Shown one piece after another: positions 51,655-61,411 of a stretch of 64,000 nt of DNA. Both the position numbers and the translations under genes were made by a program. Origin of the DNA: an uncultured Bacteroidales bacterium (GTDB taxonomy: Bacteria > Bacteroidota > Bacteroidia > Bacteroidales > P3). Within the stretch, counting starts at the first letter, position 1, and the number at the start of each line of letters is the position of its first letter. The notes under the pieces were generated by a model that made no database searches, was not told the DNA's origin, and saw only the letters and a program-made list of their open reading frames with translations. The stretch covers positions 1 to 64,000 of the forward strand of contig ONLQ01000006.1 of assembly GCA_900318665.1 (NCBI GenBank), read 5' to 3'.

Positions 51655-53452
51655 ATATTCTCGGTATTGATTCTATCAGTTTCTTTGTGTAAGGATGTTG
51701 GGGGGTGGTGAAGATTTCTTCTGGAGTGCCAGTCTCCACAATGCGGCCACTCTCCATTACTATTATGCGGTCGGCAAGATAGTGCACCACGGCCATATCG
51801 TGGGTTATGAAAAGATAGGTGTAGCCGTGGCGACGTTTGAGGTCGTTGAGGAGGTTGAGCACCTGTGCCTGCACCGAGACATCGAGAGCCGAGACGCTCT
51901 CGTCGCACACCACCAATTCGGGTTGCAATATCAGTGCACGCGCTATGCAGACACGCTGACGCTGTCCGCCGCTGAACTCGTGGGGATAGCGGTCGAAATG
52001 CTCTGGCGAAAGCCCCACCTGTTGCATGAGTTCTATCACCGCGTCGCGACGCTCGCTGTCGCTGCTCTTCATGCCATGCACCCTCAGCGGCTCCATTATA
52101 GCCTCGCCCACGGTTATATGCGGATTGAGCGACGAATAAGGGTCTTGGAATATAATCTGCAATTTGGTGCGTAGATGGCGCATCTGACTGCTGTCGAAAC
52201 GGTCAAGAGGTGTGCCACGATAGGCAATGGTGCCAGAGGTGGAGTTGATGAGATGCAGCAGTGTGCGGCCCAACGTGGTTTTACCACAGCCAGAACCACC
52301 GACAAGACCCAAAGTCTCTCCCTGCATAATGTCAAACGTCAAGCCATCAACGGCATGCAGTATTTGCTTTGGCTTGCCGAAAAGGCTCTTCTTCAGTGTG
52401 AAATCGACGTGGAGATCGTGAACAGAAATGAGAGGCACGCGTTCGTTATCGCAGTTTTGCTTGTCATCGGCAATAACTTCGTTTGCGTCCCTTGTGGTTG
52501 CGTTTGAGGCCGTTTTCACTGCGTGAGAAGGCTCTGCCGTTGCGTTTGTGGGCGTCGTGTCGCCCATATAGTCGGCCACTGTCGGCAGACGGTATGGCCG
52601 GCTGTCTAATGGCGGGCGGCAAGCAAGCAGTCCCTGTGTGTATGGGTGTTGTGGATGCTCAAGCACATCACGAGCAATGCCTTGTTCGACTATCTCGCCA
52701 TGATACATGACGGCAATATCGTCAGCAATCTGCGCCATAACGCCGAGGTCGTGAGTGATGAAGATAACGCCAATATTGTATTTCTTTTGCAACGAGCGCA
52801 GCAAATCGAGAATGGCTTTTTGCACCATCACGTCGAGAGCGGTAGTAGGCTCGTCGGCAATAATTATTTGTGGGTGGCATACCAGCGCCATGGCAATCAT
52901 TACGCGCTGTTTTTGTCCGCCGCTAATCTCGTGGGGATAACTGTCGAATATTTTTTCGGGACGTGGCAGTTGCACCTCCTCAAAAAGTTCTATCACTCGC
53001 CGACGTGCCTCTTCGGTACTCACTTTTTCGTGCAGTCTCAGCATTTCCATCACCTGTTTCCCGCATCGTTGCACGGGGTTGAGCGAAGTCATAGGCTCTT
53101 GGAAAATCATAGAAATGTCGTTACCACGATGCCGACGCAGCCCATCCTCGGAAAGCGAAAGAAGGTCGATGGCATTCTCCTCGCCAGTGGCAACGTCAGC
53201 GTCGTCGGAGGCTATTGTTTTTTCCGTATTGTTATAAAGCAGCGCGTTGCCTGATGCTATGCGGGCTGGGGGAATGGGCAGCAGTCCCATAATCGACATG
53301 CAACTTACCGACTTGCCAGAACCGCTTTCGCCAACAATTCCGAGAGTGCGACCACGATAGACGTTGAACGAAATATTACGAACAACGGGCTGATATGCTC
53401 CGTCCCGCAGAAACTCTATAGTAAGGTCTTGTACAGAAAGAAGAGGATTCAT
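51653..53452 (-). CDS. Fused two-domain oligopeptide-type ABC ATPase (DppD-DppF / YejF-like)
   Basis: A 599-residue cytoplasmic ATPase with two complete nucleotide-binding domains. Domain 1 has Walker A GESGSGKS and signature [14 protein letters not shown]; domain 2 has Walker A GGSGCGKT and signature [14 protein letters not shown], with the Opp/Dpp-type C-terminal extension [15 protein letters not shown] linker of about 50 residues rich in Thr, Ala and Asn joins them. The fusion equals DppD plus DppF, as in YejF of Escherichia coli. No permease or binding-protein gene is adjacent, so the ATPase must pair with components encoded elsewhere. Confidence 0.93.
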   Translation of the reverse strand: MNPLLSVQDLTIEFLRDGAYQPVVRNISFNVYRGRTLGIVGESGSGKSVSCMSIMGLLPIPPARIASGNALLYNNTEKTIASDDADVATGEENAIDLLSLSEDGLRRHRGNDISMIFQEPMTSLNPVQRCGKQVMEMLRLHEKVSTEEARRRVIELFEEVQLPRPEKIFDSYPHEISGGQKQRVMIAMALVCHPQIIIADEPTTALDVMVQKAILDLLRSLQKKYNIGVIFITHDLGVMAQIADDIAVMYHGEIVEQGIARDVLEHPQHPYTQGLLACRPPLDSRPYRLPTVADYMGDTTPTNATAEPSHAVKTASNATTRDANEVIADDKQNCDNERVPLISVHDLHVDFTLKKSLFGKPKQILHAVDGLTFDIMQGETLGLVGGSGCGKTTLGRTLLHLINSTSGTIAYRGTPLDRFDSSQMRHLRTKLQIIFQDPYSSLNPHITVGEAIMEPLRVHGMKSSDSERRDAVIELMQQVGLSPEHFDRYPHEFSGGQRQRVCIARALILQPELVVCDESVSALDVSVQAQVLNLLNDLKRRHGYTYLFITHDMAVVHYLADRIIVMESGRIVETGTPEEIFTTPQHPYTKKLIESIPRI

Positions 53453-53644
53453 AGGAAGAAAAAGTATCTTTCATTTGCAAATTTACATGAAATTCCCCAA
53501 TTACGCAGTAATGCATGAAAAAACTCTTGTTTTTATATTAAATAGTATCACATAATTTGTATCAGTCAGAGTACAATCGGTATTATCTTTCAAGATGAAA
53601 TATATGTTATATATTCAATGGAAACCACCAAGCAATAATAATAA

Positions 53645-53681
53645 ACAAAAAGGATGTGCAAATGCACATCCTTTTTTGTTT
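53645..53681 (-). terminator. Terminator after gldJ
   Basis: AAAAAGGATGTGCA pairs with TGCACATCCTTTTT over a 2-nt loop, with T-runs on both sides. It lies 17 bp beyond the gldJ stop; the about 130 bp between it and the ABC gene hold nothing I recognise. Confidence 0.85.
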
Positions 53682-53697
53682 TGCTTATAACGTTGGA

Positions 53698-55266
53698 TTA
53701 CATTCCAGTGCGTGAGCCGATGCGGTCCATTGCGCAACGGAAACCAATCCAAGCGGTAGATTTGTCTTGGTCGTAGTAGCGACGGGTGCCAGCCTGCATC
53801 CAGAAAGCGCGGTCCATCCAAGAACCACCTTTAACGACGCGGACTTTGTTGTTGAGCAGAGAGGTAACCTCGCTCTTGTTGGCGGGGTTGCGACGATACA
53901 TCAGGTTGGTTACGGCATCTTGGTCGTTCATATCGATGCTGCCTTCTTCTACCTCTTCTTCGGCACCTTCTTCACCTTCTTCGGCTTCTTCTTTCACCCA
54001 AGAAACGATAGCCTCATTTCCATTGTAGTCGAAGATGCTGGAAGCATAGTCACCATCAAGATAGTTGATGTTGTCGGCTTGACGATAGTTGCGACGGTTG
54101 TGCTGGTCCTCGATGTTTTTGTATTTAAGGTCGCCAGACTCTTCGTCGCGAGCAACTTCGCCGTCTTCCATAACGAGTTCCTGATAGACGTTACCACGGA
54201 ACGGGTCGAGGTCTTCGCCTCCAACGGGGTTCACGTCCTTACGATAGACGTCCATACACCATTCGCTGACGTTGCCAGCCATCTGATACAAGCCGTAGTC
54301 GTTGGGGAAATACCATTTGACGGGAGCGGTGTAGTCCCAACCGTCGTTGAGGTTGCCAGCCACGCCCATGGCATCGCCACGAGAACGTTTGAAGTTGGCA
54401 AGGAACTGGCCGTAGTATTTCTTGTTGGCACTGCGGAGGCTGTGACCTGCCCAAGGATAGACCTTGTGCTCAACGATACGCTCGTCAACAGTGTTGCCAA
54501 TCATACCGAGTGCAGCAAATTCCCATTCGGCCTCGGTAGGCAGACGATAGGAGGGGGAGAGAATACCGTCGCTCTTGCGGACGTTACGGCCTTCACCACC
54601 AGCGGCGGGGTCGAGGTCGGTGAGCATCTGACCACCCTCGCTCTCATACTGACCAGCGAGATAAACGTCGGTCTGGAAAGCACTTGCTCCTTCAAGTTCA
54701 GCGACGTTGAGTGTTATGATACCACGGTCGATGAGGATTTTCTCATTGACGCGGTCGGTACGCCATTTGCAATATTTGGTTGCTTGTTCCCAACTGACAC
54801 CCACCACGGGATATTCAGCATAGATGGGGCTCTCGAAATAGTAATCAACAGCACTCTCGCGCCAAGCCAATTTGTCGCGCCAAGCGTTAACGTCGGGGCG
54901 AATTGCGTTGACCTTCTCGGGGAACTCCTCACCGTAGGCGCGGCCCATCCAATAGACGAACTCACGATAGGCAAGGTTGGTGACTTCGGTCTCGTCCATA
55001 TAGAACGAGGAAACGGTCACGGTGTGGGCGGCGTTGTTCCACTGGAAACGGGAATCATCGGCCACGCGGCCCATAACAAAGGAGCCACCCTCGATGAATA
55101 CGAGGCCGGGGGCAGCGACCTGTTCGTTGACATCGGCTACATCGAAACCTCCCCAGTTGGGGTCGTTGTAGTTCCAGCCTGTGGTGGCGGATTGATTACT
55201 TTTGCCACATGATGCCATCACGAAGGCGACAGCCATCAGAAAGCATGCGAATTTTGCGGTTTTCAT
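53698..55266 (-). CDS. gldJ: Gliding/T9SS lipoprotein GldJ (formylglycine-generating-enzyme-like fold)
   Basis: A 522-residue lipoprotein, signal ending AVAFVMASC. The FGE-sulfatase-like domain begins PGLVFIEGGSFVMGRVADD. The segments SFYMDETEVTNLAYREF, WRDKLAWRES, and YPVVGVSWEQATKYCKWRTDRVNE follow GldJ of flavobacteria more closely than the related PorK/GldK. SYRLPTEAEWEFAA and the end VVKGGSWMDRAFWMQAGTRRYY are family typical. A very acidic insert (EEAEEGEEGAEEEVEEGSI, about 440-460) interrupts the domain. It forms an operon with the upstream porP/sprF gene, 60 bp away. GldJ is a structural T9SS and gliding component. PorK is the alternative. Confidence 0.85.
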   Translation of the reverse strand: MKTAKFACFLMAVAFVMASCGKSNQSATTGWNYNDPNWGGFDVADVNEQVAAPGLVFIEGGSFVMGRVADDSRFQWNNAAHTVTVSSFYMDETEVTNLAYREFVYWMGRAYGEEFPEKVNAIRPDVNAWRDKLAWRESAVDYYFESPIYAEYPVVGVSWEQATKYCKWRTDRVNEKILIDRGIITLNVAELEGASAFQTDVYLAGQYESEGGQMLTDLDPAAGGEGRNVRKSDGILSPSYRLPTEAEWEFAALGMIGNTVDERIVEHKVYPWAGHSLRSANKKYYGQFLANFKRSRGDAMGVAGNLNDGWDYTAPVKWYFPNDYGLYQMAGNVSEWCMDVYRKDVNPVGGEDLDPFRGNVYQELVMEDGEVARDEESGDLKYKNIEDQHNRRNYRQADNINYLDGDYASSIFDYNGNEAIVSWVKEEAEEGEEGAEEEVEEGSIDMNDQDAVTNLMYRRNPANKSEVTSLLNNKVRVVKGGSWMDRAFWMQAGTRRYYDQDKSTAWIGFRCAMDRIGSRTGM

Positions 55267-55326
55267 AATATGTATTGTTTGTTGTTTCAAGTTAATTGTT
55301 AGGATAGGCCATTCCTTTGTGCCGGT

Positions 55327-56331
55327 TTAGAACGACGGGCAGCGGATGGCTCTGATGCGTTTTTTCTTCTCCGGAGTGGGCAATAGGAAACCAAGAGAGA
55401 TTTCGTGTGCGCCAGCGGTGTTGTTGGCAAGTTTTGAAACGGTTACGTCGTAACTATATCCAACTTTGAAATAGTCTTGCTGTACGCCGACCATGAAGAT
55501 GAAGGCGTCGGAGTTCTCGATACCGTTACGATACCACACACCAACGAGGAACGGTTCCCAGTCAAGATAAAGACCATAGTTGAAGTAGTGGAACGTGCCT
55601 TGATACTGATAGATGAAGTTGGGGGAGATGATAGGTGTGCCAAGACCGAGCGACGAGGTGCGGCGCTGTTCAGCCGAAAGGTTTATCATACCACCAGCGT
55701 GTGCGGTGAGTTTCAGAGGAATGCGGTCCTCGCTGTAGAAACCTTGGTCAGGACGATTGAGGTGGGAAGCGGAAACGCCGCCATACCAGTGTTCGCCGTA
55801 GGCCAGCACGCCAGCATGGAAATCCATATAGATTTTGTTGGTCTTGTCTGGTGGTTGTGCCGAGGTGGTCCAGAGGTAGCCGTAAACCGGGTCAATCTGG
55901 TCGGGGAAGCGCATATTGTCTTCCGACCATTTGAGGTTTTCGTCCACGAGGTTGGCCTGCAATGCCGCATTGACATAAATGTCGCGCGACACCTGGAAGC
56001 GGAAGGAGTACATCACGCCGAGGTTGTAGATGCCGAGAGCACCGTGGTCGCCCTGGCGGTCAGCCATCACGATGGCACCGATGCCGCCGTGCAAAGCGTC
56101 AACATATTGGTCGTAAGATGCCGAAATGGTGGAAAACGCACTCACTAAACTGGGCCATTGGCATCTGTAGTTCAGCGAAATACGGGGTGCTACCTTTGAT
56201 CCGGCAAAAGCGGGGTTCAGATACAACGGGTTCGAATAGAACTGTGAGAAACCGATGTCCTGTCCTTTAACTCCTTGTGCTGCCGCAATCAAGATGCAGG
56301 CGAGCATGATTCTTTTGAGAAATTTGTTCAT
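55327..56331 (-). CDS. porP: PorP/SprF-family T9SS outer-membrane protein
   Basis: A 334-residue outer-membrane protein with signal MNKFLKRIMLACILIAAAQG. The family opening FSQFYSNPLYLNPAFAGS follows directly, and the barrel ends in a basic tail with CPSF, a common close for this family. These proteins pair with PorK/GldJ-type lipoproteins or with adhesins in type IX secretion and gliding. The ATG at 56331 is chosen over one 21 bp upstream because it starts the signal peptide. It is the first gene of the leftward porP-gldJ operon. Several paralogues usually exist per genome, so the precise member is open. Confidence 0.88.
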   Translation of the reverse strand: MNKFLKRIMLACILIAAAQGVKGQDIGFSQFYSNPLYLNPAFAGSKVAPRISLNYRCQWPSLVSAFSTISASYDQYVDALHGGIGAIVMADRQGDHGALGIYNLGVMYSFRFQVSRDIYVNAALQANLVDENLKWSEDNMRFPDQIDPVYGYLWTTSAQPPDKTNKIYMDFHAGVLAYGEHWYGGVSASHLNRPDQGFYSEDRIPLKLTAHAGGMINLSAEQRRTSSLGLGTPIISPNFIYQYQGTFHYFNYGLYLDWEPFLVGVWYRNGIENSDAFIFMVGVQQDYFKVGYSYDVTVSKLANNTAGAHEISLGFLLPTPEKKKRIRAIRCPSF

Positions 56332-56762
56332 AGTATCAAGAGTGTATGGCACGCTATAATTTGAACCGCAATATTACGATTTTTTTTGATAATAGAGTAA
56401 AAAAAAGTCAAATCTATTGCTAACCTTTTGATTTATAATGCTGCTTTGCGCTCGTTAAAAGTCGTAATGTACCCGTAACTTGCACTTTTGAAGAGGCTTT
56501 TTTTCTAAATTGTTAACGTTTTTCGCCGCCAATAATGGACGTTGGCGTGAAAAAATGGTGCTTTTTCTATTCTTGAACGTAAAATATCCCTTTTTTGTTT
56601 CGTGGCGTCGGTTGCTTTGCGATGAGCGGCGTATGTCAAAAACGCGGTATTAGAGGGGTATAAACAATAATTTTATATTTTCATTGTTTATAATATGGTG
56701 TATTGTTGTATTGTGAATGGCGAAGTGAAATGTGAGTAATAATAACGTGGTGTGGCTATTGT
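56332..56762. other. AT-rich divergent intergenic region between porP and porU
   Basis: No gene seen. The 431 bp are AT rich and must hold the promoters of both T9SS operons, but I cannot place a clear TTTG/TAnnTTTG pair. The one distinct element is the inverted repeat at 56659. Confidence 0.6.
56659..56692. promoter_or_regulatory. Perfect 10-bp inverted repeat ahead of porU
   Basis: TATAAACAAT, a 14-nt spacer, then ATTGTTTATA, ending 70 bp before the porU start. It could be an operator for a dimeric regulator or an mRNA hairpin; no T-run supports termination. Confidence 0.45.
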
Positions 56763-59700
56763 ATGATAAAGCACATTCTATCTCTAACTTTATTGACTGT
56801 TCTGTGCCAGTTGGTTGTCGCACAGAACTATCCCACTCAGTCGGTTCTATCATCTGGCACATGGCATAAGATGGCCGTGGAGCGCGAAGGCGTTTATCGC
56901 GTTGGTGTGGAGCAGTTGTCGTCGCTTGCGGGTGCTGCCGTGCGCAACGTGGCTGTCTATGGACATACGGGCGGTATGCTTGGCGAGACCAACCAGGTTT
57001 CCGACATCAACGACTTGATACCGATACCTATATGGGTGAGCGATGCCAACGGTAACGGCGTTTTTGACGCTGGCGACTATCTCCTTTTCTATGCCGAGGA
57101 GGCAAGTGTTTGGCGTTATGATGCCCAGAGGGAGCGTTTCGCCTACCAGCGTCATGCCTATGCCAACGAGAACTACTACTATATAACCACCACAGCATCA
57201 TCGTCAGCGCATATCGACAGCACTGCTACCGCCAGCGTGAGTGGAGTGAAGGTGGCAAACTATACCGCTGTGGCTGTTCACGACAACGACCTTGTCAATG
57301 CCAATGGGTCGGGTCGCATCTATGTGGGGGAGAAGTTCAGTTCGTCGGTGTCGTCGCGCACCATCACAATGTCGCTTCCCTCATCGGTGAGTGGCACGTT
57401 GAAGTGCCGCTACGCCTTTGCCACGCTTAACGCGCCGCAGACCTCGCTACGACTATCGCTCGGCCAGCAGCGCGACGACCATGCATTGCCCTACGAGATG
57501 GGTTATTATGAGTTTGAAAAGGACTATACTGTTAGTAACTCCGCGTCGCTGAATTTCACCGTGACATTTTCGGCCTCGGCCACGCAGGCCACAGGCTATC
57601 TCGACTATATAGAAATCAATGCCGTTGCGCCTCTGTCCCATAGTGCAGGACAGCAGGTCTATCGCTTTTTCCCTGCCGACGGCGATGTCTATTATGCTCT
57701 CGCGAGTGGCAACGATGTGCGCCTTTGGGACGTGAGCGACGCCTATCACATACACGAGATTTTGCCCAAACGTGATGGAGGCAACGCTTGTTTCGAACTC
57801 TCGGAAGGAGAGGCGCACCGTGTGGTGGCGTTCAATGGCTCGTGGCTTTCGCCCAAGAACATCGAACCCATTACAAATCAAAACTTACACGGGCTGAATG
57901 ACGTGGAATATGTCATCGTCTCGCACAAGAAATATATGTCGCAGGCAGAGCGTTTGGCCGATATGCACCGTATAAATGATATGCTGACCGTGGCGGTGGT
58001 ATGCGACGAGGATATCTATAACGAGTTTTCGTCAGGCAAGCAGGACCCTATGGCCGTGCGGTCGCTTATGCGTATGCTGTGGAGTAGGGCAGAGGCCGAC
58101 CCCGTGGTGCGCCAGCCTCGCTACTTGCTTCTTTTCGGAAAAGGCTCCTACGACAACCGCAATATCGAGCGGCTTGGCGAGACTACCGTGGTGACCTACG
58201 AGACGCAAAACTCGTTCCACGAGACAGGTTCGTTTGTTAGCGACGACTATTTCTGCTATCTCGAAAACGGCGAGAGCGGACAGTCTGGCGAGTCGATGGA
58301 CATCAGCGTGGGACGTCTGCCGGCGCGCACTGTTGACGAGGCCGAGCATTTTGTCGACAAGATTATAGGCTATGTTAATCGTAGCGATATGCAGCAGGAC
58401 GATGTCCGTGGCGACTGGCGTACCTATGTGGCGCTGCTGGCTGACGATGCCGACCCCTCTTCGCCTGGCGACAGTCTCTTTGCACATTCTGCCGAAGACC
58501 TTGCCAACGCCATCAAGGCATCGCATCCCCTGCTCAACATAGAACGCATATACGCCGACGCCTATGTGCAGCAGTCGGGCGCCATTGGCTCCTACTATCC
58601 CGACGTGAACAACGCCTTGAAAAAACGTATGGACTACGGCTGCCTACTACTTAATTATATAGGTCATGGCTCTATGCAGTATATTGGCTCGGAACGCTAT
58701 GTCTCGTTTTCCGACATATCGGGCTATCGCAACCAGCGGCAACTCGCGTTCCTTGTCACCAGCACCTGCACCTACGGCAAATACGACGTGCCGGGTGAGA
58801 CCTGCGGTTCGGAGTATATGCTGTTGGCCGACGGTGGCGTTGTGGGTTGTATCTCAGCAGCACGCCCAATCCATCACATTGAACGTTTCAACACCGACCT
58901 CTGCTCCACAATCCTCACACGAGGCATGAGTGTGGGTGAGGCTCTCCGCACCGCTAAGAACCGAACCAACGTTTCTCACAGCATCGCGCTCCTTGGTGAC
59001 CCAGCCATACGGCTCTCGCTGCCAGAGGATAACGTGGTGGTGACGTCTATCAACCAGCGGGAGGTGGCAGAAGGCCGCCCCGATACCGCCACGGCACTCT
59101 CGAAGGTGGTCATCGCTGGCGAGATACAGGACGGCACCGGCACGCTGGTGTCCGACTTCGATGGACATATCTACGCCACAGTGTTCGACCGCGAGGTTGA
59201 AGTAAAGACCCTTGCTAACGACAACGAGGGAACTGAAGTCCGCTTTAAACAGCAGAAAAGCATACTCTTCAAAGGTGTTGCCGACGTTGTGGCAGGCCGC
59301 TTCGAATATACGTTCACCGTGCCGCGCGACATCGATTTCACCTATGCTCCAGGCCGAATAAGCCACTATGCGCGCAGCAGTCAGAACGACGCCGCTGGCA
59401 GTTTTGCCGACCTCTATTTCGGTGGGTTCGACACTACGGCGACATTTGATGTCTGCCGCCCCAATATCCGTCTCTATCTCAACGACCCCAATTTCCGTGA
59501 CGGCGGCACAACCGACGAATCGCCGATACTCCATGCTATACTTACCGACAGCGTGGGAATCAACGCCGTCGGTAGCGGTCTGGGCCACGACATCACCGCC
59601 ATTCTTGACGGCAAAGGCAGCACGGTGTCGGTGCTCAACGACTTCTACGAGCAAGACATTGCCGACAGCCGTGGCGGTAGCCTGCGCTACGAACTCAGCA

Positions 59701-60110
59701 ACCTGTCGGAAGGATACCACACGCTCACCCTCAAGGCGTGGAACATCTACAACTACTCCAACAGCAGCACCATACGTTTCTACGTGCATCGCAAGAGCGA
59801 GTCGGCCATCACCCTTTTCGGCGGCTTGCCCAATCCCGCACGCCACAGCACGCAACTGCGAATCGAGCATAATATGCCCGACCGTGTGGCTAAAGCCGAG
59901 ATAAACATCTACAACCACCGTGGACAGTTGGTGCGCACCTTCGAGCCTGCTGTTGTAGAAGGCTCGTATGTCGTTGGCCCCATTCGTTGGGACTTCACCA
60001 ATGCGGCAGGCATACCGCTGCCTAACGGCATCTATGTGGCACACCTGCGCCTCAAAACCACCGATGGCGAAGAAATGCTGAAGACCTCGAAAATCGTTAA
60101 AATACAATAA
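56763..60110 (+). CDS. porU: T9SS C25-family sortase PorU
   Basis: An 1115-residue gingipain-fold cysteine peptidase that, at the cell surface, removes the sorting domain of type IX cargo and links it to anionic lipopolysaccharide. Signal ends QLVVAQ. The C25 core has catalytic His635 in NYIGHGSMQY and Cys669 in TSTCTYGKYD, with the following SEYMLLADGGVVGCISAARP block. Its own C-terminal domain (about 1025-1115) has NPARHSTQLRIEH, INIYNHRGQLVRTF and LPNGIYVAHL and is of the retained sorting type. Size matches Porphyromonas PorU. porV follows after 65 bp. Confidence 0.95.
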   Translation: MIKHILSLTLLTVLCQLVVAQNYPTQSVLSSGTWHKMAVEREGVYRVGVEQLSSLAGAAVRNVAVYGHTGGMLGETNQVSDINDLIPIPIWVSDANGNGVFDAGDYLLFYAEEASVWRYDAQRERFAYQRHAYANENYYYITTTASSSAHIDSTATASVSGVKVANYTAVAVHDNDLVNANGSGRIYVGEKFSSSVSSRTITMSLPSSVSGTLKCRYAFATLNAPQTSLRLSLGQQRDDHALPYEMGYYEFEKDYTVSNSASLNFTVTFSASATQATGYLDYIEINAVAPLSHSAGQQVYRFFPADGDVYYALASGNDVRLWDVSDAYHIHEILPKRDGGNACFELSEGEAHRVVAFNGSWLSPKNIEPITNQNLHGLNDVEYVIVSHKKYMSQAERLADMHRINDMLTVAVVCDEDIYNEFSSGKQDPMAVRSLMRMLWSRAEADPVVRQPRYLLLFGKGSYDNRNIERLGETTVVTYETQNSFHETGSFVSDDYFCYLENGESGQSGESMDISVGRLPARTVDEAEHFVDKIIGYVNRSDMQQDDVRGDWRTYVALLADDADPSSPGDSLFAHSAEDLANAIKASHPLLNIERIYADAYVQQSGAIGSYYPDVNNALKKRMDYGCLLLNYIGHGSMQYIGSERYVSFSDISGYRNQRQLAFLVTSTCTYGKYDVPGETCGSEYMLLADGGVVGCISAARPIHHIERFNTDLCSTILTRGMSVGEALRTAKNRTNVSHSIALLGDPAIRLSLPEDNVVVTSINQREVAEGRPDTATALSKVVIAGEIQDGTGTLVSDFDGHIYATVFDREVEVKTLANDNEGTEVRFKQQKSILFKGVADVVAGRFEYTFTVPRDIDFTYAPGRISHYARSSQNDAAGSFADLYFGGFDTTATFDVCRPNIRLYLNDPNFRDGGTTDESPILHAILTDSVGINAVGSGLGHDITAILDGKGSTVSVLNDFYEQDIADSRGGSLRYELSNLSEGYHTLTLKAWNIYNYSNSSTIRFYVHRKSESAITLFGGLPNPARHSTQLRIEHNMPDRVAKAEINIYNHRGQLVRTFEPAVVEGSYVVGPIRWDFTNAAGIPLPNGIYVAHLRLKTTDGEEMLKTSKIVKIQ

Positions 60111-60175
60111 AAGACCATTTAAGGCGTTTATTTTTAATATCTGATTAACACCCACACTGCGAACATACATATAAA

Positions 60176-61381
60176 ATGAAAGAGAGACTGATAAAAAACT
60201 TAATGTTTATTGTGCTGACAGTCATGCTGTTTGGTAATATGGCAAACGCACAGGTCAGCGAGACCGGACAGTCGGGCAAGAATTATATCTCCACGGGTAT
60301 GCCAATACTCCTTATCGCTCCCGATGCGCGCGCTGGCGCTATGGGCGATGTCGGAGCAGCCTCTACCCCCGATGCCTATTCCGCACACTGGAACAATGCA
60401 AAATTCGCTTTCATCGAGAACTCTATGGGCATTAGCACCACCTATACGCCTTGGCTGCGCAACCTCGGCGTAGGCGATATGAACCTGCTATATCTTGGTG
60501 GCTATGCCCACATCAACAAGCGTAGCGCATTGGCACTGTCGCTAACCTATTTCTCGCTTGGCGAGATAGAGCGTACCAATGAGTTTGGCGACTCGCAGGG
60601 CAATATGCACCCCAACGAGTTTGCCGTCGATGCTACCTATGCCATGCGTTTGGGCGACAACTTCTCTATTGCTGCTTCTGGGCGACTGAACCATTCTGAC
60701 CTTACTAACGGGCAGGATGTGGAGACGCAGACCACCAAGCCAGCCAACAGCCTTGCCGCCGATTTCGGTATGTATTATCAAGAGGCAGTGGAGAAAGTCG
60801 GTGTGGTGGCAGCAGGCTTGATGATTAGCAACCTCGGTGCCAAACTTTCCTATTCCGACGACGACACCCGCAAGGAGTTCCTTCCCGCCAACCTTCGTCT
60901 CGGTGGCCGCCGCACCCTCAACAACCATACCTACAACCAAGTGAGCGCTATGATAGACATCAACAAACTGCTGGTCCCCACGCCTCCAAAACAACAAGAA
61001 GGTGAGAGCGACAACGACTACAAGCAGCGCTACCTGGAATACACACAGATGGGTTCTGTGACTGGTGCTATACAGGCTCTCTATGATGCCCCCGGCGGTT
61101 TCGGTGAGAAATTCCAAGAATTGCAATTCTCCTTGGGAGCCGAATACTGGTACAACCACACTTTTGCTGTCCGTGCTGGCTATTTCTTCGAGCATGAGAA
61201 CAAAGGCGGACGCCGCTATCTTACTGTTGGCGGTGGCATAAAGTACAACGTGTTCACCATCGACCTTTCCTATCTTGTGCCCACCACCAAGTTCAGCACC
61301 AATCCGCTTTCCAATACTATAAGAATCTCGCTCAGCGTGGATTTCAACCGCACTGAAAAACACGAGGTGACGGCGGAATAA
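60176..61381 (+). CDS. porV: T9SS outer-membrane shuttle PorV (LptO)
   Basis: A 401-residue FadL-like outer-membrane barrel that receives cargo from the translocon and presents it to PorU. Signal ends NMANAQ. The family start ISTGMPILLIAPDARAGAMGDVGAASTPDAYSAHWN is clear, and later parts SLAADFGMYYQ, FSLGAEYWYNHTFAVRAGYFFEHE and the end NTIRISLSVDFN match. Its place next to porU is the conserved order in this phylum and confirms both calls. Confidence 0.95.
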   Translation: MKERLIKNLMFIVLTVMLFGNMANAQVSETGQSGKNYISTGMPILLIAPDARAGAMGDVGAASTPDAYSAHWNNAKFAFIENSMGISTTYTPWLRNLGVGDMNLLYLGGYAHINKRSALALSLTYFSLGEIERTNEFGDSQGNMHPNEFAVDATYAMRLGDNFSIAASGRLNHSDLTNGQDVETQTTKPANSLAADFGMYYQEAVEKVGVVAAGLMISNLGAKLSYSDDDTRKEFLPANLRLGGRRTLNNHTYNQVSAMIDINKLLVPTPPKQQEGESDNDYKQRYLEYTQMGSVTGAIQALYDAPGGFGEKFQELQFSLGAEYWYNHTFAVRAGYFFEHENKGGRRYLTVGGGIKYNVFTIDLSYLVPTTKFSTNPLSNTIRISLSVDFNRTEKHEVTAE

Positions 61382-61411
61382 GCAACATCTTTTATTTTAC
61401 ATTCATCTGCT

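Noticed and set aside
53767..55212. A rightward open frame of about 481 codons opposite gldJ
   Set aside because: The leftward gldJ frame shows a lipoprotein signal and FGE-like motifs; the opposite frame has no domain.
53698..55266. FGE-like lipoprotein considered as PorK/GldK or a true formylglycine-generating enzyme
   Set aside because: The WRDKLAWRES and KWRTDRVNE segments and the porU/porV neighbourhood favour GldJ. It lacks sulfatase neighbours and is a lipoprotein.
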